Shown: positions 1 through 8,052, numbered from the stretch's first letter. The stretch: DNA of 17,010 bases from Rhodobacteraceae bacterium UBA2553 (GCA_002340515.1 DDMF01000117.1:36896-53905); one strand, 5' to 3'. Notes: a model not told the origin generated them from the letters alone. Made by a program: numbers and translations.

Positions 1-1228
1 AGCCGCCGACGGTGATGCTGCCCTTGCCCGCGTCAGACAAGCGCGTGAGCAGGTTGAACACAGTGCTTTTCCCAGCACCGGATGCACCGACAAGGGCGGT
101 GGTCTGCCCCGCTTTTGCGGTGAAACTTGCGCCTTTTAAAACCGGTGAGTCGCCATAAGAAAACTGCACATCATTGAGGATAATATCGGCCTGGCGTGCG
201 GGGCCAGACAGAAGTCTTGGCGACGAAGGAGAGAGGATGGTGGGGCGGGTTGCAAAGACCTCGCGTATGCGTTCAAGACTGGCCAAGGCCGCCTGCCAAG
301 CACCGGATACCTTACCAAGATTTCGGAGCGGGTCGAAGACCAATGCCATTGCGGTGAAAAACGACATAAACTCACCAACGGTTTTCTCGCCAGCCACAAT
401 TTGCAAACCGCCATAGACGAGCACGCCGAAGAACCCAACGGCGGCGATAATGTCGACCATTGCGACAATTGCGGCTTGGTTGCCTTGGCTTTTCAGATGC
501 GCTTTGGCGAATTGGTCAATTACCGTGTTTACCCGCGAGCGTTCGCGCACCTCGGTGCCTGCGAGTTTGACTTGATTGATACCGTGGAAGATTTCATCCA
601 AACGGGTAGAAATCTGGGCCGCAGAGGCGCGGCTGTCGGTCGTCGTGCGACGGACCTTTTTTTGCAAGATCTCCATCGGGACAATTAAGACAGGTGCGGC
701 GGCCATCGCAATCACGACCCAAAGCCAATCGATGGACAAAGCCACGCCAAGAAGCGCCAAGAGCGAGACAACATCGCGCGCAACCGCCGCCAGCACAACT
801 TCCCAGATTGTGGCAATGGCCTGCGCATCACCGCGCACGCGTTCCATCAAGGTGCCAGGTGAATTGTCGCGAAAATACCCGCTGTCGAGGGTGAGCATAT
901 GGGCCACCATGTCGGATTGCAGCCCGGCAGCGACCCGTTGCCCCACATAAACCATCAAGACTTTATGACCAAAAGCGGCAATTGCGCGAATGACAAACAT
1001 CCCCGCCACACCGGCTGCGACCCAAGTGATGGATGATGTTTCACCCGACAGGAATGCCTGATCAAACATCGGCTTGATCATGTAGCTCAGCCCGCCAAGC
1101 GCCAGCCCCTCGGCAAGCATCAGCAGCATTGCCGCAAAAAGCGGTAAGCGATAAAAGCGTAAGTATCCCCGCCATAACCAACGGATCATTGGGTCATTCT
1201 TCGCAGCAAGTTGCTTGACTTCACTCAT
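1..1228 (-). CDS. MsbA-like ABC exporter, permease fused to ATPase (C-terminus cut by window edge)
   Basis: This is a half-size ABC exporter: an N-terminal six-helix membrane domain followed by an ATP-binding domain, the architecture of MsbA-type lipid/lipid A flippases in the inner membrane. I translated 409 codons from the ATG at 1228. Hydrophobic segments begin near residue 25, the membrane domain carries the usual exporter signatures (SGYFRDNSPG and GTLMERVRGD near residues 105-120), and Walker A (GASGAGKS) is at residues 381-388 (positions 65-88), where MsbA has it. The Q-loop, LSGGQ signature, Walker B and H-loop lie beyond the left edge and cannot be checked. The start overlaps the stop of the upstream phosphatase gene by ATGA, so the two are probably translationally coupled. 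The substrate is inferred: MsbA-like lipid transport is most likely, but a drug or peptide exporter is not excluded. Confidence 0.88.
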   Translation of the reverse strand, partial: MSEVKQLAAKNDPMIRWLWRGYLRFYRLPLFAAMLLMLAEGLALGGLSYMIKPMFDQAFLSGETSSITWVAAGVAGMFVIRAIAAFGHKVLMVYVGQRVAAGLQSDMVAHMLTLDSGYFRDNSPGTLMERVRGDAQAIATIWEVVLAAVARDVVSLLALLGVALSIDWLWVVIAMAAAPVLIVPMEILQKKVRRTTTDSRASAAQISTRLDEIFHGINQVKLAGTEVRERSRVNTVIDQFAKAHLKSQGNQAAIVAMVDIIAAVGFFGVLVYGGLQIVAGEKTVGEFMSFFTAMALVFDPLRNLGKVSGAWQAALASLERIREVFATRPTILSPSSPRLLSGPARQADIILNDVQFSYGDSPVLKGASFTAKAGQTTALVGASGAGKSTVFNLLTRLSDAGKGSITVGG

Positions 1229-1920
1229 GTCTCGCTCCGCCCATTGCGCTTGTCGTTAAACGAAGCGGTCAGCGCCTCTGGGTCATAATAGTCACGGATC
1301 CAGTCACGGATCGACACAGGATCCGCCTGGATGTGATCCGCATAGGCCGCAATCATATGGTCCAAAATCCCCGCCTTTGACCAATGCTGATGAGCGTATT
1401 TGATCGACAATTGCTTGGCGGCCTCTTCAACCGGGGCGCCCTGATAATCAATCATGTAAAAGGCCGCCGCCAATCCGGTACGATCGGCGCCTGATTTGCA
1501 ATGGATCAACATTGGTTTTTCCAAATGGTCCATGAGATCAAACAACGCCAAATACTGTTCTGCGGGCAACAGCTCGCGTGCCTCAAGCGGCAGATCGTAA
1601 AGCGCCATGCTATAGTCCGCGCAGGCCTCTTTTTCAAAAAGGTAATAGGAATACACATCTGCCCCGCGCAGGTTGATCACCGATTTAATGCCGATCTTGG
1701 CCAAGGCGGGAAAATGCACCGGATCAGGTTGGTTTGAGCGCCACGCCTCATCCGATAATTGATAGCGATTGGGCAGTACGCGGCGCAAAAATGCGTGATC
1801 CACTAAGTTGTTGTGCTTGCGCGCGGAACGGCGCCCTGCTGGCGTTGAGATATCCATACCAAACCCGTGTTTCCACGCACGTTCTTTGGCCTTGATCTTG
1901 GCGTAGAGGGTCGAAAACAT
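1225..1920 (-). CDS. Tyrosine/dual-specificity-type phosphatase (Cys-based)
   Basis: The 231-residue product belongs to the cysteine-dependent phosphatase superfamily. The P-loop HCKSGADRTG carries the nucleophile at Cys141 and the phosphate-binding Arg147, and an upstream DLPLEAR stretch gives a candidate general acid at Asp109. The segments WRSNQPDP and INLRG are typical of bacterial DSP-like phosphatases. No signal peptide or membrane helix is visible, so it is probably cytoplasmic. I chose the ATG at 1920 because GGAG lies about six bases upstream; the frame stays open to 2103, but that extension has no phosphatase homology and runs through an intergenic repeat. The stop overlaps the start of the ABC exporter gene (ATGA), which suggests a joint role, perhaps in envelope lipid or phosphoprotein turnover. 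The substrate (protein tyrosine, lipid phosphate or other) cannot be read from sequence. Confidence 0.85.
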   Translation of the reverse strand: MFSTLYAKIKAKERAWKHGFGMDISTPAGRRSARKHNNLVDHAFLRRVLPNRYQLSDEAWRSNQPDPVHFPALAKIGIKSVINLRGADVYSYYLFEKEACADYSMALYDLPLEARELLPAEQYLALFDLMDHLEKPMLIHCKSGADRTGLAAAFYMIDYQGAPVEEAAKQLSIKYAHQHWSKAGILDHMIAAYADHIQADPVSIRDWIRDYYDPEALTASFNDKRNGRSET

Positions 1921-1992
1921 GCGTGCTCCGCAGTTGTGATTGCAGGGTTTCTTCCGGTGTATCGTCAAAGGCCGGGGCAGACAAGCAACGCC

Positions 1993-2030
1993 CTTTTCCT
2001 CTTTCCATAAATATCCGTTTGGCGCGGCTT
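1993..2030 (-). repeat. Degenerate copy of an intergenic repeat element
   Basis: The 15-base string CTTTTCCTCTTTCCA followed by AAATATCC recurs at 8016-8040, in the same orientation. In the second copy it continues into a GC-rich hairpin; here the hairpin part is degenerate (CCGTTTGGCGCGG). As I recall, such elements are widespread between genes in Rhodobacteraceae, usually just after gene ends. This copy lies between two divergently transcribed genes, where no minus-strand gene ends. Confidence 0.6.
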
Positions 2031-2117
2031 CACAAAATTGAATGACGCCAGCATTGACGCATATCTGGTCGCGCCTTACCCCTTGCTTCAAGAGATGAAA
2101 CATTAATGAGGTTCCCG

Positions 2118-3317
2118 ATGACGCTAGCCCATGGACGCGGCTATTTGGCCATTCCTGGTCCCTCTGTCATGCCCGATCGAGTGTTGCAGGCAATGCATAC
2201 CGCCGCGCCAAATATCTATGCGGGTGAGTTGGTGGATATGATGCCGGGGATCATGTCCGGGCTAAAAAATGTGGCGCGCACCAGATATCACGCGGCGATT
2301 TATATCGCCAATGGGCACGGCGCATGGGAGGCGGCGCTGTCAAATGTGCTTGCCCCCGGTGATAAGGTTCTGTCTCTTTGTACCGGACGGTTTGGTCATG
2401 GATGGGCTGAAATGGCCTGCTCTCTTGGGGTAACCCCGCAGGTTATTGATTTTGGCAATGCAGCGCCGGTGGATGCGGCACATGTGGCAGAGGTCCTTCG
2501 TGCGGATCACAATCATGAGATTAAGGCTGTCCTCGCTACCCATGTGGATACGTCCAGCTCGGTGAAAAACGATATTGCAGCGATACGGGCGGCGATGGAT
2601 CAGGCAGATCACCCCGCACTGTTGATGGCCGATTGCATCGCGTCATTCGGTGCCGAGCGGTTTGAAATGGACAGGTGGGGCGTCGATGTAATGGTTGGGG
2701 CCAGCCAAAAGGGCATGATGGTGCCGCCGGGTCTGGGGTTTGTGTTTTTCAACGACAAGGCGGTTGCTGCGCGCCAGTCTCTGCCCCGTGTGTCCAATTA
2801 CTGGGATTGGGAACCGCGTAAAAATCCCGACCAGCTGTGGCAGTATTTTGGGGGGACGCCGCCAACGCATCATCTTTACGGATTGCGCGCGGCCCTTGCG
2901 ATGATCGCGGATGAAGGCGGAATTGAAGCGGTTTGGGCGCGGCATGAACATCTTGCCCGCGCAATTTGGGCGGGTTTTGACGCATGGGCACTTGCTGGGC
3001 CAATGGCGCTGAATGTGACTGAGCGTGCCAACCGATCTTGTGCCGTGACCTCTGTAGGGCTTGGCGCGCCAAACGGGCTTCGGTTGCGCGAATGGTGCGA
3101 GGCCAATATGGGTGTCACTTTGGGTATCGGCTTGGGAATGGGATCGGAAGAAGACCCTGAAAGCACAGGATTTTTCAGATTGGGCCACATGGGGCATGTG
3201 AATGCGCATATGGTGATGGGCGCCTTGTCTGCGATCGAGGCGGGGCTGCTCGCGTTAGATATCCCTCATGGCAAAGGTGCCCTTGAGGCGATGGCAAAGG
3301 TGATGTCTGAAGCGTGA
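2118..3317 (+). CDS. Class V PLP aminotransferase, serine-glyoxylate aminotransferase type
   Basis: The 399-residue protein is a fold-type I PLP enzyme of the class V family that includes serine-glyoxylate and alanine-glyoxylate aminotransferases. Visible marks are the N-terminal LAIPGPSVMPDRVL motif (the 'GP' phosphate-entry segment of this family), a TGRFGHGWAEMA block, the cofactor Asp in LMADCIASFG, and the Schiff-base lysine in GASQKGMM (residue 198 from this start), followed by PPGLGFV. The start at 2118 is preferred over the ATG at 2106 because GAGG sits six bases upstream of it and homologues begin with M-[ST]-L-x-HGR. It is transcribed alone, divergent from the phosphatase and convergent with the next aminotransferase, with only 8 bp between stops. 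Likely substrates are serine or another small amino acid with glyoxylate as acceptor; the exact pair is inferred from family only. Confidence 0.85.
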   Translation: MTLAHGRGYLAIPGPSVMPDRVLQAMHTAAPNIYAGELVDMMPGIMSGLKNVARTRYHAAIYIANGHGAWEAALSNVLAPGDKVLSLCTGRFGHGWAEMACSLGVTPQVIDFGNAAPVDAAHVAEVLRADHNHEIKAVLATHVDTSSSVKNDIAAIRAAMDQADHPALLMADCIASFGAERFEMDRWGVDVMVGASQKGMMVPPGLGFVFFNDKAVAARQSLPRVSNYWDWEPRKNPDQLWQYFGGTPPTHHLYGLRAALAMIADEGGIEAVWARHEHLARAIWAGFDAWALAGPMALNVTERANRSCAVTSVGLGAPNGLRLREWCEANMGVTLGIGLGMGSEEDPESTGFFRLGHMGHVNAHMVMGALSAIEAGLLALDIPHGKGALEAMAKVMSEA

Positions 3318-3325
3318 GAAACGCG

Positions 3326-4438
3326 TTATCCACGGAGTTCTTTCAGGGCTTCGGGCAGCGCTTTTGCGAAGACATCAAGATCTTGTGGACGTCCCGCGGA
3401 AATACGGATGCAGCGATCCTGTGGGGCGGTAAATGGCATGCGCACAAAGAGATTTCGTTTTACCAGAGCGGCCAGAAGCTTGCGGGCAAACTCCCCGTCT
3501 TGACCGCAATCAATTGCGACAAAATTTGTAGCAGAGGGCAGGGTGCTCAGGCCGTTCTCGCGGGCAATTTCGTCGATCCGCGTTCGCGCCGTTGCGATGT
3601 TATTTTGCGTTTCCGCAAGATAGTCTGCATCCTGTAGTGCCGCCAAAGCACCTGCTTGTGAGATCCGACACATGCCAAAATGGTTGCGGATTTTGTTAAA
3701 GGCCGTGATCAGCTCTGGATGTGAAATCGCATAGCCCACCCGTGCGCCCGCAAGACTGTAAGCTTTTGAGAATGTGCGCATACGAATGACACGAGGATCT
3801 TTGGGATCCAGCACGGGGGCTGTGCCTTCGGGGGCAAATTCGATATAAGCCTCATCCAAAACCAAAAGGCATCCCTCGGGCACAGCGTCAATCATCGCCT
3901 GAATTCGGGCGGCATCATGCCATGTGCCCATCGGATTGTCTGGGTTGGCGATATAGACGAGCTTCGCGCCGACCTTTTTGGCTTTCGCAATCAAAGCCGC
4001 TGGGTCTTCGTGGTCGTCTTTATAAGGAACCGTCACAAGCTCGCCGCCATATCCCGCAACATGATAGTTGAACGTCGGATAGGCCCCTTGCGAGGTGACC
4101 ACCTTATCGCCCGGTGCGATGAGCAGGCGGGCGAGATAGCCTAAAATGCCGTCGATGCCTTCACCCACCAAAATGCTCTCGGTCGGGATCGTGTGATGCG
4201 CGCTCAGTGCGCGGCGCAAATCATAGTTTTCCGGATCCCCATACATCCACGCCTCGCCGGCGGCATTTTGCATGGCAGCGATGGCTTTGGGCGAGGGGCC
4301 AAAGACATTTTCATTTGCCCCAAGGCGCGCCGTAAAAGCCCTCCCTCGCGTACGTTCTTGTGTCTCCGGTCCCACAAAAGGAACAGCGGCAGGAAGCGTT
4401 TCAGCGAGCGGGGTCAGGCGAGCATATGTCTTTGTCAT
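3326..4438 (-). CDS. HisC-like class I/II PLP aminotransferase
   Basis: The 370-residue protein is an aspartate-aminotransferase-fold PLP enzyme closest in pattern to histidinol-phosphate aminotransferases. Motifs in order: LGANENVFGPSP (residues 39-50, replacing the usual L-[SA]-SNENP), NPDNPMGT with Asn168, LDEAYIEF with Asp195 and Tyr198, the Schiff-base Lys225 in TFSKAYSLAGARVGYA with the phosphate-contacting Arg233, and the substrate carboxylate Arg345 in CIRISAGR. Length fits the family. It stands alone rather than in a his or tyrosine/phenylalanine cluster, so it may be a second HisC-type enzyme with broader or aromatic specificity; I therefore give no gene symbol. It is convergent with the class V aminotransferase and divergent from a small Tat-signal gene, so its promoter must lie within 4439-4560. 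Confidence 0.85.
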   Translation of the reverse strand: MTKTYARLTPLAETLPAAVPFVGPETQERTRGRAFTARLGANENVFGPSPKAIAAMQNAAGEAWMYGDPENYDLRRALSAHHTIPTESILVGEGIDGILGYLARLLIAPGDKVVTSQGAYPTFNYHVAGYGGELVTVPYKDDHEDPAALIAKAKKVGAKLVYIANPDNPMGTWHDAARIQAMIDAVPEGCLLVLDEAYIEFAPEGTAPVLDPKDPRVIRMRTFSKAYSLAGARVGYAISHPELITAFNKIRNHFGMCRISQAGALAALQDADYLAETQNNIATARTRIDEIARENGLSTLPSATNFVAIDCGQDGEFARKLLAALVKRNLFVRMPFTAPQDRCIRISAGRPQDLDVFAKALPEALKELRG

Positions 4439-4478
4439 AAAGATGTTAGAGCAGGGTGCTGCGATGGGTACAAGCCGG

Positions 4479-4510
4479 TTGACTTGAAAATGGGCGATTT
4501 GATGTTACAT
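4479..4510 (+). promoter_or_regulatory. Candidate promoter for the small Tat-signal gene
   Basis: TTGACT at 4479-4484 matches the sigma-70 -35 box at five of six positions. About 17-20 bases downstream are weak -10 candidates (TGTTAC or TTACAT, 4503-4510). The only plus-strand gene downstream is the 58-codon gene at 4561, which needs a promoter here because the hisC-like gene runs the other way. The -10 match is poor, so this is tentative. Confidence 0.3.
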
Positions 4511-4560
4511 GAGAATGGTTCGCAACTTTGCGTTGCCGTAGCATAATTCAGGAGGCCAAT

Positions 4561-4737
4561 ATGCCCCAAATGAGCAGACGTTTATTTCTAACCAGTGCAG
4601 TCGCCGCCGCAAGTCTTCGCGCCGCCCCACAGGCCGCCGTCACGCTTGCCAAATCTCCACCCGCCCGCAGGGTATTAGAGCTTGTCTATGACAAATCCAT
4701 GGGCATGATGCGCGCCGTGGAACGTGTGATCCACTAG
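4561..4737 (+). CDS. Small protein with twin-arginine (Tat) signal, 58 residues
   Basis: I do not recognise a named family. The start at 4561 is set by a perfect AGGAGG at 4550-4555, five bases upstream. Residues 5-10 read SRRLFL, which fits the Tat consensus S/T-R-R-x-F-L, followed by a short Ala-rich stretch (TSAVAAASLRAAPQAA), so export or membrane retention by the Tat pathway is predicted. The remainder, about 30 residues, is basic and ends in a potentially amphipathic helix (YDKSMGMMRAVERVIH). There is no cysteine and no metal motif, so the usual reason for Tat export (a folded cofactor protein) is not apparent. It has its own upstream region and terminator and is therefore a stand-alone gene. 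Strong ribosome binding site, Tat motif and terminator make it a believable gene of unknown function. Confidence 0.7.
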   Translation: MPQMSRRLFLTSAVAAASLRAAPQAAVTLAKSPPARRVLELVYDKSMGMMRAVERVIH

Positions 4738-4748
4738 GATAAAACGAA

Positions 4749-4775
4749 AAAGGCCGAGCATTCCGCCCGGCCTTT
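4749..4775. terminator. Bidirectional terminator between the small Tat gene and valS
   Basis: The inverted repeat AAAGGCCG / CGGCCTTT (4749-4756 and 4768-4775) has an 11-base loop. It is flanked by A-rich sequence on the left (AAAACGAAAAA), which gives a U-run on the minus strand after the stem, while plus-strand transcripts end in CCTTTAT. It lies 11 bp after the small Tat gene and 19 bp after the valS stop, so it can serve both convergent genes; the valS side is the stronger one. Confidence 0.8.
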
Positions 4776-4794
4776 ATAGCGTCTTTTCAAAAGA

Positions 4795-7700
4795 TTAAAT
4801 CTCTTTCAAACGATCCAAAGCACCCAAAATCTTCGCCTCTTCCTCTTCTCGGGCCGCAAGGTTCTGGCGGGTTTCTTCAACCACCTCCGCAGGCGCGCTT
4901 TCCGCAAATTTTGGGTTTTTCAACCGACCACGTAGACCGCCCAGCTCTTTGGCGAGCTTGCCCAGAGATTTCTCTAGCCGTGCAATTTCTTCGTTCACAT
5001 CAATGATGTCGGCCAGAGGCAGCGCAAAGGTGCCGCCGTCCACGGGCACGGTGATACAGCCCTTGGGTAGATCCGCCATTTCGGTGATGCTGTCGATGCG
5101 CGCCATACGTGTGACCAGCCCTTGATTGTCGCCAAGCGCCTTGCGACCTTTGTCGTCGAGCTCTTGCATGATCACTGGGATTTTCAAACCAGCAGGCACA
5201 TGCATTTGCGCGCGCGCCGAACGGATGTTCTCGATCAGTGAGATCACCCAGTTCATCTCGTGCGCGGCATCCTCATTCACCAACTCAGCCCCGTAAGTGG
5301 GCCATTCCGCGTGGATCAGCATGGTGTTGCGGTCGGCAATTTGGCCCCACAGCTCTTCGGTGATGAACGGCATGATCGGGTGCAGCATGATCAGGCATTG
5401 ATCGATGACCCATGCCATTGTCGCGCGCGTCTCAGCCACCACAGCTTCGTTATCGGAGTTCAAAAGTGGTTTTGAAAACTCAACATACCAGTCGCACACC
5501 TTGCCCCACGTATAGGCATAAAGCCCAAGGGCAGCGTCGTTGAAACGGTAAGCATCAAGTGCTTCATCCACCATGATCCGCGCCTTGGCGGTCTCGGAAA
5601 TGATCCAACGGTTCACCGTTTGCGTGGTGGCCGATGGGTCAAAATCCGCAGATGGTTTACATTCGTTCATCTCAGCAAAACGGGCGGCATTCCAGATTTT
5701 GGTGCCGAAGTTACGATACCCAGCAATGCGTTCGGTTGAAAGCTTCAGCACCCCACCGATGGATGCCATCGCCGTGTTGGTCATGCGCAGCGCGTCTGCG
5801 CCAAATTCGTCAATGATTTCCAACGGGTCAATCACATTGCCTGTGGTTTTGGACATCTTCTTGCCCTTCTCATCACGCACAAGACCATGCAGGTACACCG
5901 TGTGGAACGGGTTTTTCTGCTCAACCGCCTGAGACATCATCATCATCCGAGCGACCCAAAAGAAGAGGATATCCTGACCGGTGATCAGCACGCTACCGGG
6001 AAAATAATCGTTTAGTTCCTGCGTGTTGTTTGGCCATCCCAGCGTGCCGAAGGGCCAGAGGCCAGAAGAGAACCATGTGTCGAGCACGTCGGGGTCGCGC
6101 CAAACAGGGTAAACCAGTTTGGTCGGATCCTGATCCATTTCGTAGGACGCAAGGCTTTCGGCAAGCATATGGGTACCGGCGGCGCGATCTGCCACTTCAA
6201 CCACACGAGCGCCGTTCAGCGGGGTAGGTAATCCGTCAAGGACGTCTCTGAATTGCTTGGTCACATCGTCGAAACTGGCAGCGGCGTGGCTTTTTTCATG
6301 CCCCGGTAAAAAATCCTGCTCCCACAACAGCCGCAGCATTTCGACCAAATCAAGTGCGCCATCGTTCTCGTCGTCGTGGTATCCATCGCCGGAAAGGTCA
6401 AACCCATACCAAACCGGCACCTGATGCCCCCACCAGAGTTGGCGAGAGATACACCACGGCTCGATGTTCTCCAGCCAGTGATAGAAGGTCTTCTCGCCGC
6501 TTTCGGGCAGGATTTTCACATCACCGTTGCGCACTGCGTCCAGCGCGGGGCCAGCGATTTCTTTGGCGTCCACGAACCACTGGTCTGTCAGCATGGGCTC
6601 AATGACAACCTTGGAGCGGTCGCCAAAGGGCTGCATGATCGGTTTCGCTTCAACGTAAGGCACGGTCTCAGAAACCTCAGTCTCGTTGCCTTCGTCATCT
6701 TTCACGGTCTTTGTCACAGTGGTCATCACGGCTAGACCCTCGGCGGTGATGTCTGCGATCACCTTGGTACGGGCCTCAAAACGGTCCAGCCCGCGATACT
6801 CCTCCGGCACAAGGTTCATCGCGGCAATTTTGGCCTCGTCGAAATCCTCTTCGCCATTGGCAATGCGCTGCGCGATGGCCGCTTCTTCATCATAAGGACG
6901 GCCGTCAGCACGCATCGCACCGCGCGTGTCCATCAGCGAATACATCGGGATGCCGCCACGCTTGGCAACCTGATAATCGTTAAAGTCATGCGCGCCGGTG
7001 ATTTTTACCGCACCGGATCCGAAATCCATTTCGGGATATTCATCGGTGATGATGGGGATCAGGCGGCGATGCTCTTTTGGCCCAACCGGAATTTCGCAAA
7101 GCTTGCCAACAATTGGCGCATAGCGTTCGTCATCGGGGTGCACCGCCACTGCGCCGTCGCCCAGCATGGTTTCGGGGCGGGTTGTGGCGATGGAAATATA
7201 GTCACGCTCTTCTGTCAGCGTCACATTCCCATCTTCGTCTTTCTCGACGTAAGTATAGGTCGCGCCACCGGCCAGCGGGTATTTGAAGTGCCACATATGG
7301 CCGGGGGTCTCGATGTTTTCGACCTCAAGATCGGAAATTGCGGTCTCAAAATGCGGATCCCAATTGACCAGCCGCTTGCCGCGGTAAATCAAACCCTTGT
7401 CATACATGTCGACAAAGACTTTCAACACGGCGTCATGGAAGTTGGCCGAATTTTCATGCCCCACCCGCGGATCACCCGGCGCGCCTGCCATGGTAAACGC
7501 GTTGCGCGACCAATCGCAGGTCGATCCCAAGCGTTTCAGCTGGTTGATAATGGTTGAGCCATATTCACCTTTCCATTCCCAGACCTTCTCAAGAAACCTC
7601 TCGCGGCCCAATTCACGCCGACCTTCGTTGCCCTGAGTGGACAGCATTTTTTCGACCTGCAATTGCGTGGCAATACCCGCATGGTCCTGCCCCGGTTGCC

Positions 7701-7935
7701 ACAGCGTGTTGAACCCGCGCATCCGGTGCCAGCGCACCAAAATATCCTGAAGTGTGTTGTTGAACGCATGGCCCACATGAAGCGCGCCGGTCACATTTGG
7801 CGGCGGGATCATGATGGTAAAACTGTCTGCCCCGGGTTTTGCATTTGCGCCCGCTTTAAAGGCGCCAGCCTCTTCCCAGGTTTTGTAAATACGCGCCTCA
7901 GCAGATGCTGCGTCAAAAGTCTTGTCCATGGCCAT
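4795..7935 (-). CDS. valS: Valyl-tRNA synthetase
   Basis: The 1046-residue class I aminoacyl-tRNA synthetase charges tRNA-Val in the cytoplasm. The HIGH-type motif is PPNVTGALHVGH (His-Val-Gly-His at 53-56) and the KMSKS-type motif is KMSKT at 693-697. Between them lie the CP1 editing domain (with TTRPETMLGDGAVAVHPDD, the valine/threonine-editing signature) and the DVLDTWFSS zinc-side segment. The C-terminus has the anticodon-binding helices and ends in the ValS coiled-coil tRNA arm (DVNEEIARLEK...NPKFAESAPAEVVEETRQ). It is about 95 residues longer than the Escherichia coli enzyme; much of the excess is a 104-residue stretch between HQVPVWYG and DVLDTWF (about residues 505-610). The ATG at 7935 follows GGGACAG; Met3 is a possible alternative start. 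It lies downstream of pgm but is separated by terminator-like hairpins. Confidence 0.97.
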   Translation of the reverse strand: MAMDKTFDAASAEARIYKTWEEAGAFKAGANAKPGADSFTIMIPPPNVTGALHVGHAFNNTLQDILVRWHRMRGFNTLWQPGQDHAGIATQLQVEKMLSTQGNEGRRELGRERFLEKVWEWKGEYGSTIINQLKRLGSTCDWSRNAFTMAGAPGDPRVGHENSANFHDAVLKVFVDMYDKGLIYRGKRLVNWDPHFETAISDLEVENIETPGHMWHFKYPLAGGATYTYVEKDEDGNVTLTEERDYISIATTRPETMLGDGAVAVHPDDERYAPIVGKLCEIPVGPKEHRRLIPIITDEYPEMDFGSGAVKITGAHDFNDYQVAKRGGIPMYSLMDTRGAMRADGRPYDEEAAIAQRIANGEEDFDEAKIAAMNLVPEEYRGLDRFEARTKVIADITAEGLAVMTTVTKTVKDDEGNETEVSETVPYVEAKPIMQPFGDRSKVVIEPMLTDQWFVDAKEIAGPALDAVRNGDVKILPESGEKTFYHWLENIEPWCISRQLWWGHQVPVWYGFDLSGDGYHDDENDGALDLVEMLRLLWEQDFLPGHEKSHAAASFDDVTKQFRDVLDGLPTPLNGARVVEVADRAAGTHMLAESLASYEMDQDPTKLVYPVWRDPDVLDTWFSSGLWPFGTLGWPNNTQELNDYFPGSVLITGQDILFFWVARMMMMSQAVEQKNPFHTVYLHGLVRDEKGKKMSKTTGNVIDPLEIIDEFGADALRMTNTAMASIGGVLKLSTERIAGYRNFGTKIWNAARFAEMNECKPSADFDPSATTQTVNRWIISETAKARIMVDEALDAYRFNDAALGLYAYTWGKVCDWYVEFSKPLLNSDNEAVVAETRATMAWVIDQCLIMLHPIMPFITEELWGQIADRNTMLIHAEWPTYGAELVNEDAAHEMNWVISLIENIRSARAQMHVPAGLKIPVIMQELDDKGRKALGDNQGLVTRMARIDSITEMADLPKGCITVPVDGGTFALPLADIIDVNEEIARLEKSLGKLAKELGGLRGRLKNPKFAESAPAEVVEETRQNLAAREEEEAKILGALDRLKEI

Positions 7936-8015
7936 GGTTCTGTCCCGTCAAATCACGTGTTCACTGGGGTTTAACCGCATGGATCGCAAAGGGGAAGGGC
8001 CACGGCCTGTCTTCG

Positions 8016-8052
8016 CTTTTCCTCTTTCCAAAAAATATCCCCGCCGGAGGCG
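8016..8052 (-). repeat. Intergenic repeat element with terminator-like hairpin
   Basis: Read on the minus strand this is CGCC-TCC-GGCG (8052-8042), a short GC hairpin, followed by GGG and ATATTTTTTGG, then GAAAGAGGAAAAG. The right part is shared with 1993-2017. A hairpin followed by a T-rich run just after the pgm stop fits a factor-independent terminator for pgm. The element type is, from memory, common between genes in Rhodobacteraceae. Confidence 0.6.

Noticed and set aside
1921..2103. N-terminal extension of the phosphatase frame up to the ATG at 2103
   Set aside because: The ATG at 1920 has a good GGAG site; the extension shows no family similarity and crosses a repeat element.
2643..3209. 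188-codon open frame on minus strand opposite the class V aminotransferase
   Set aside because: The composition (rich in Arg, His, Pro) is that of a shadow of a GC-rich gene; the aminotransferase frame has the catalytic motifs.
6988..7557. 189-codon open frame on plus strand within valS
   Set aside because: It is antisense to the well-conserved valS editing and catalytic region, shows no recognisable domain, and fits a GC-rich shadow frame.
7936..8015. T-box or other amino-acid-sensing leader ahead of valS
   Set aside because: The leader is only about 80 bp after the terminator-like hairpins, has no T-box sequence, and such leaders are not expected in alphaproteobacteria.
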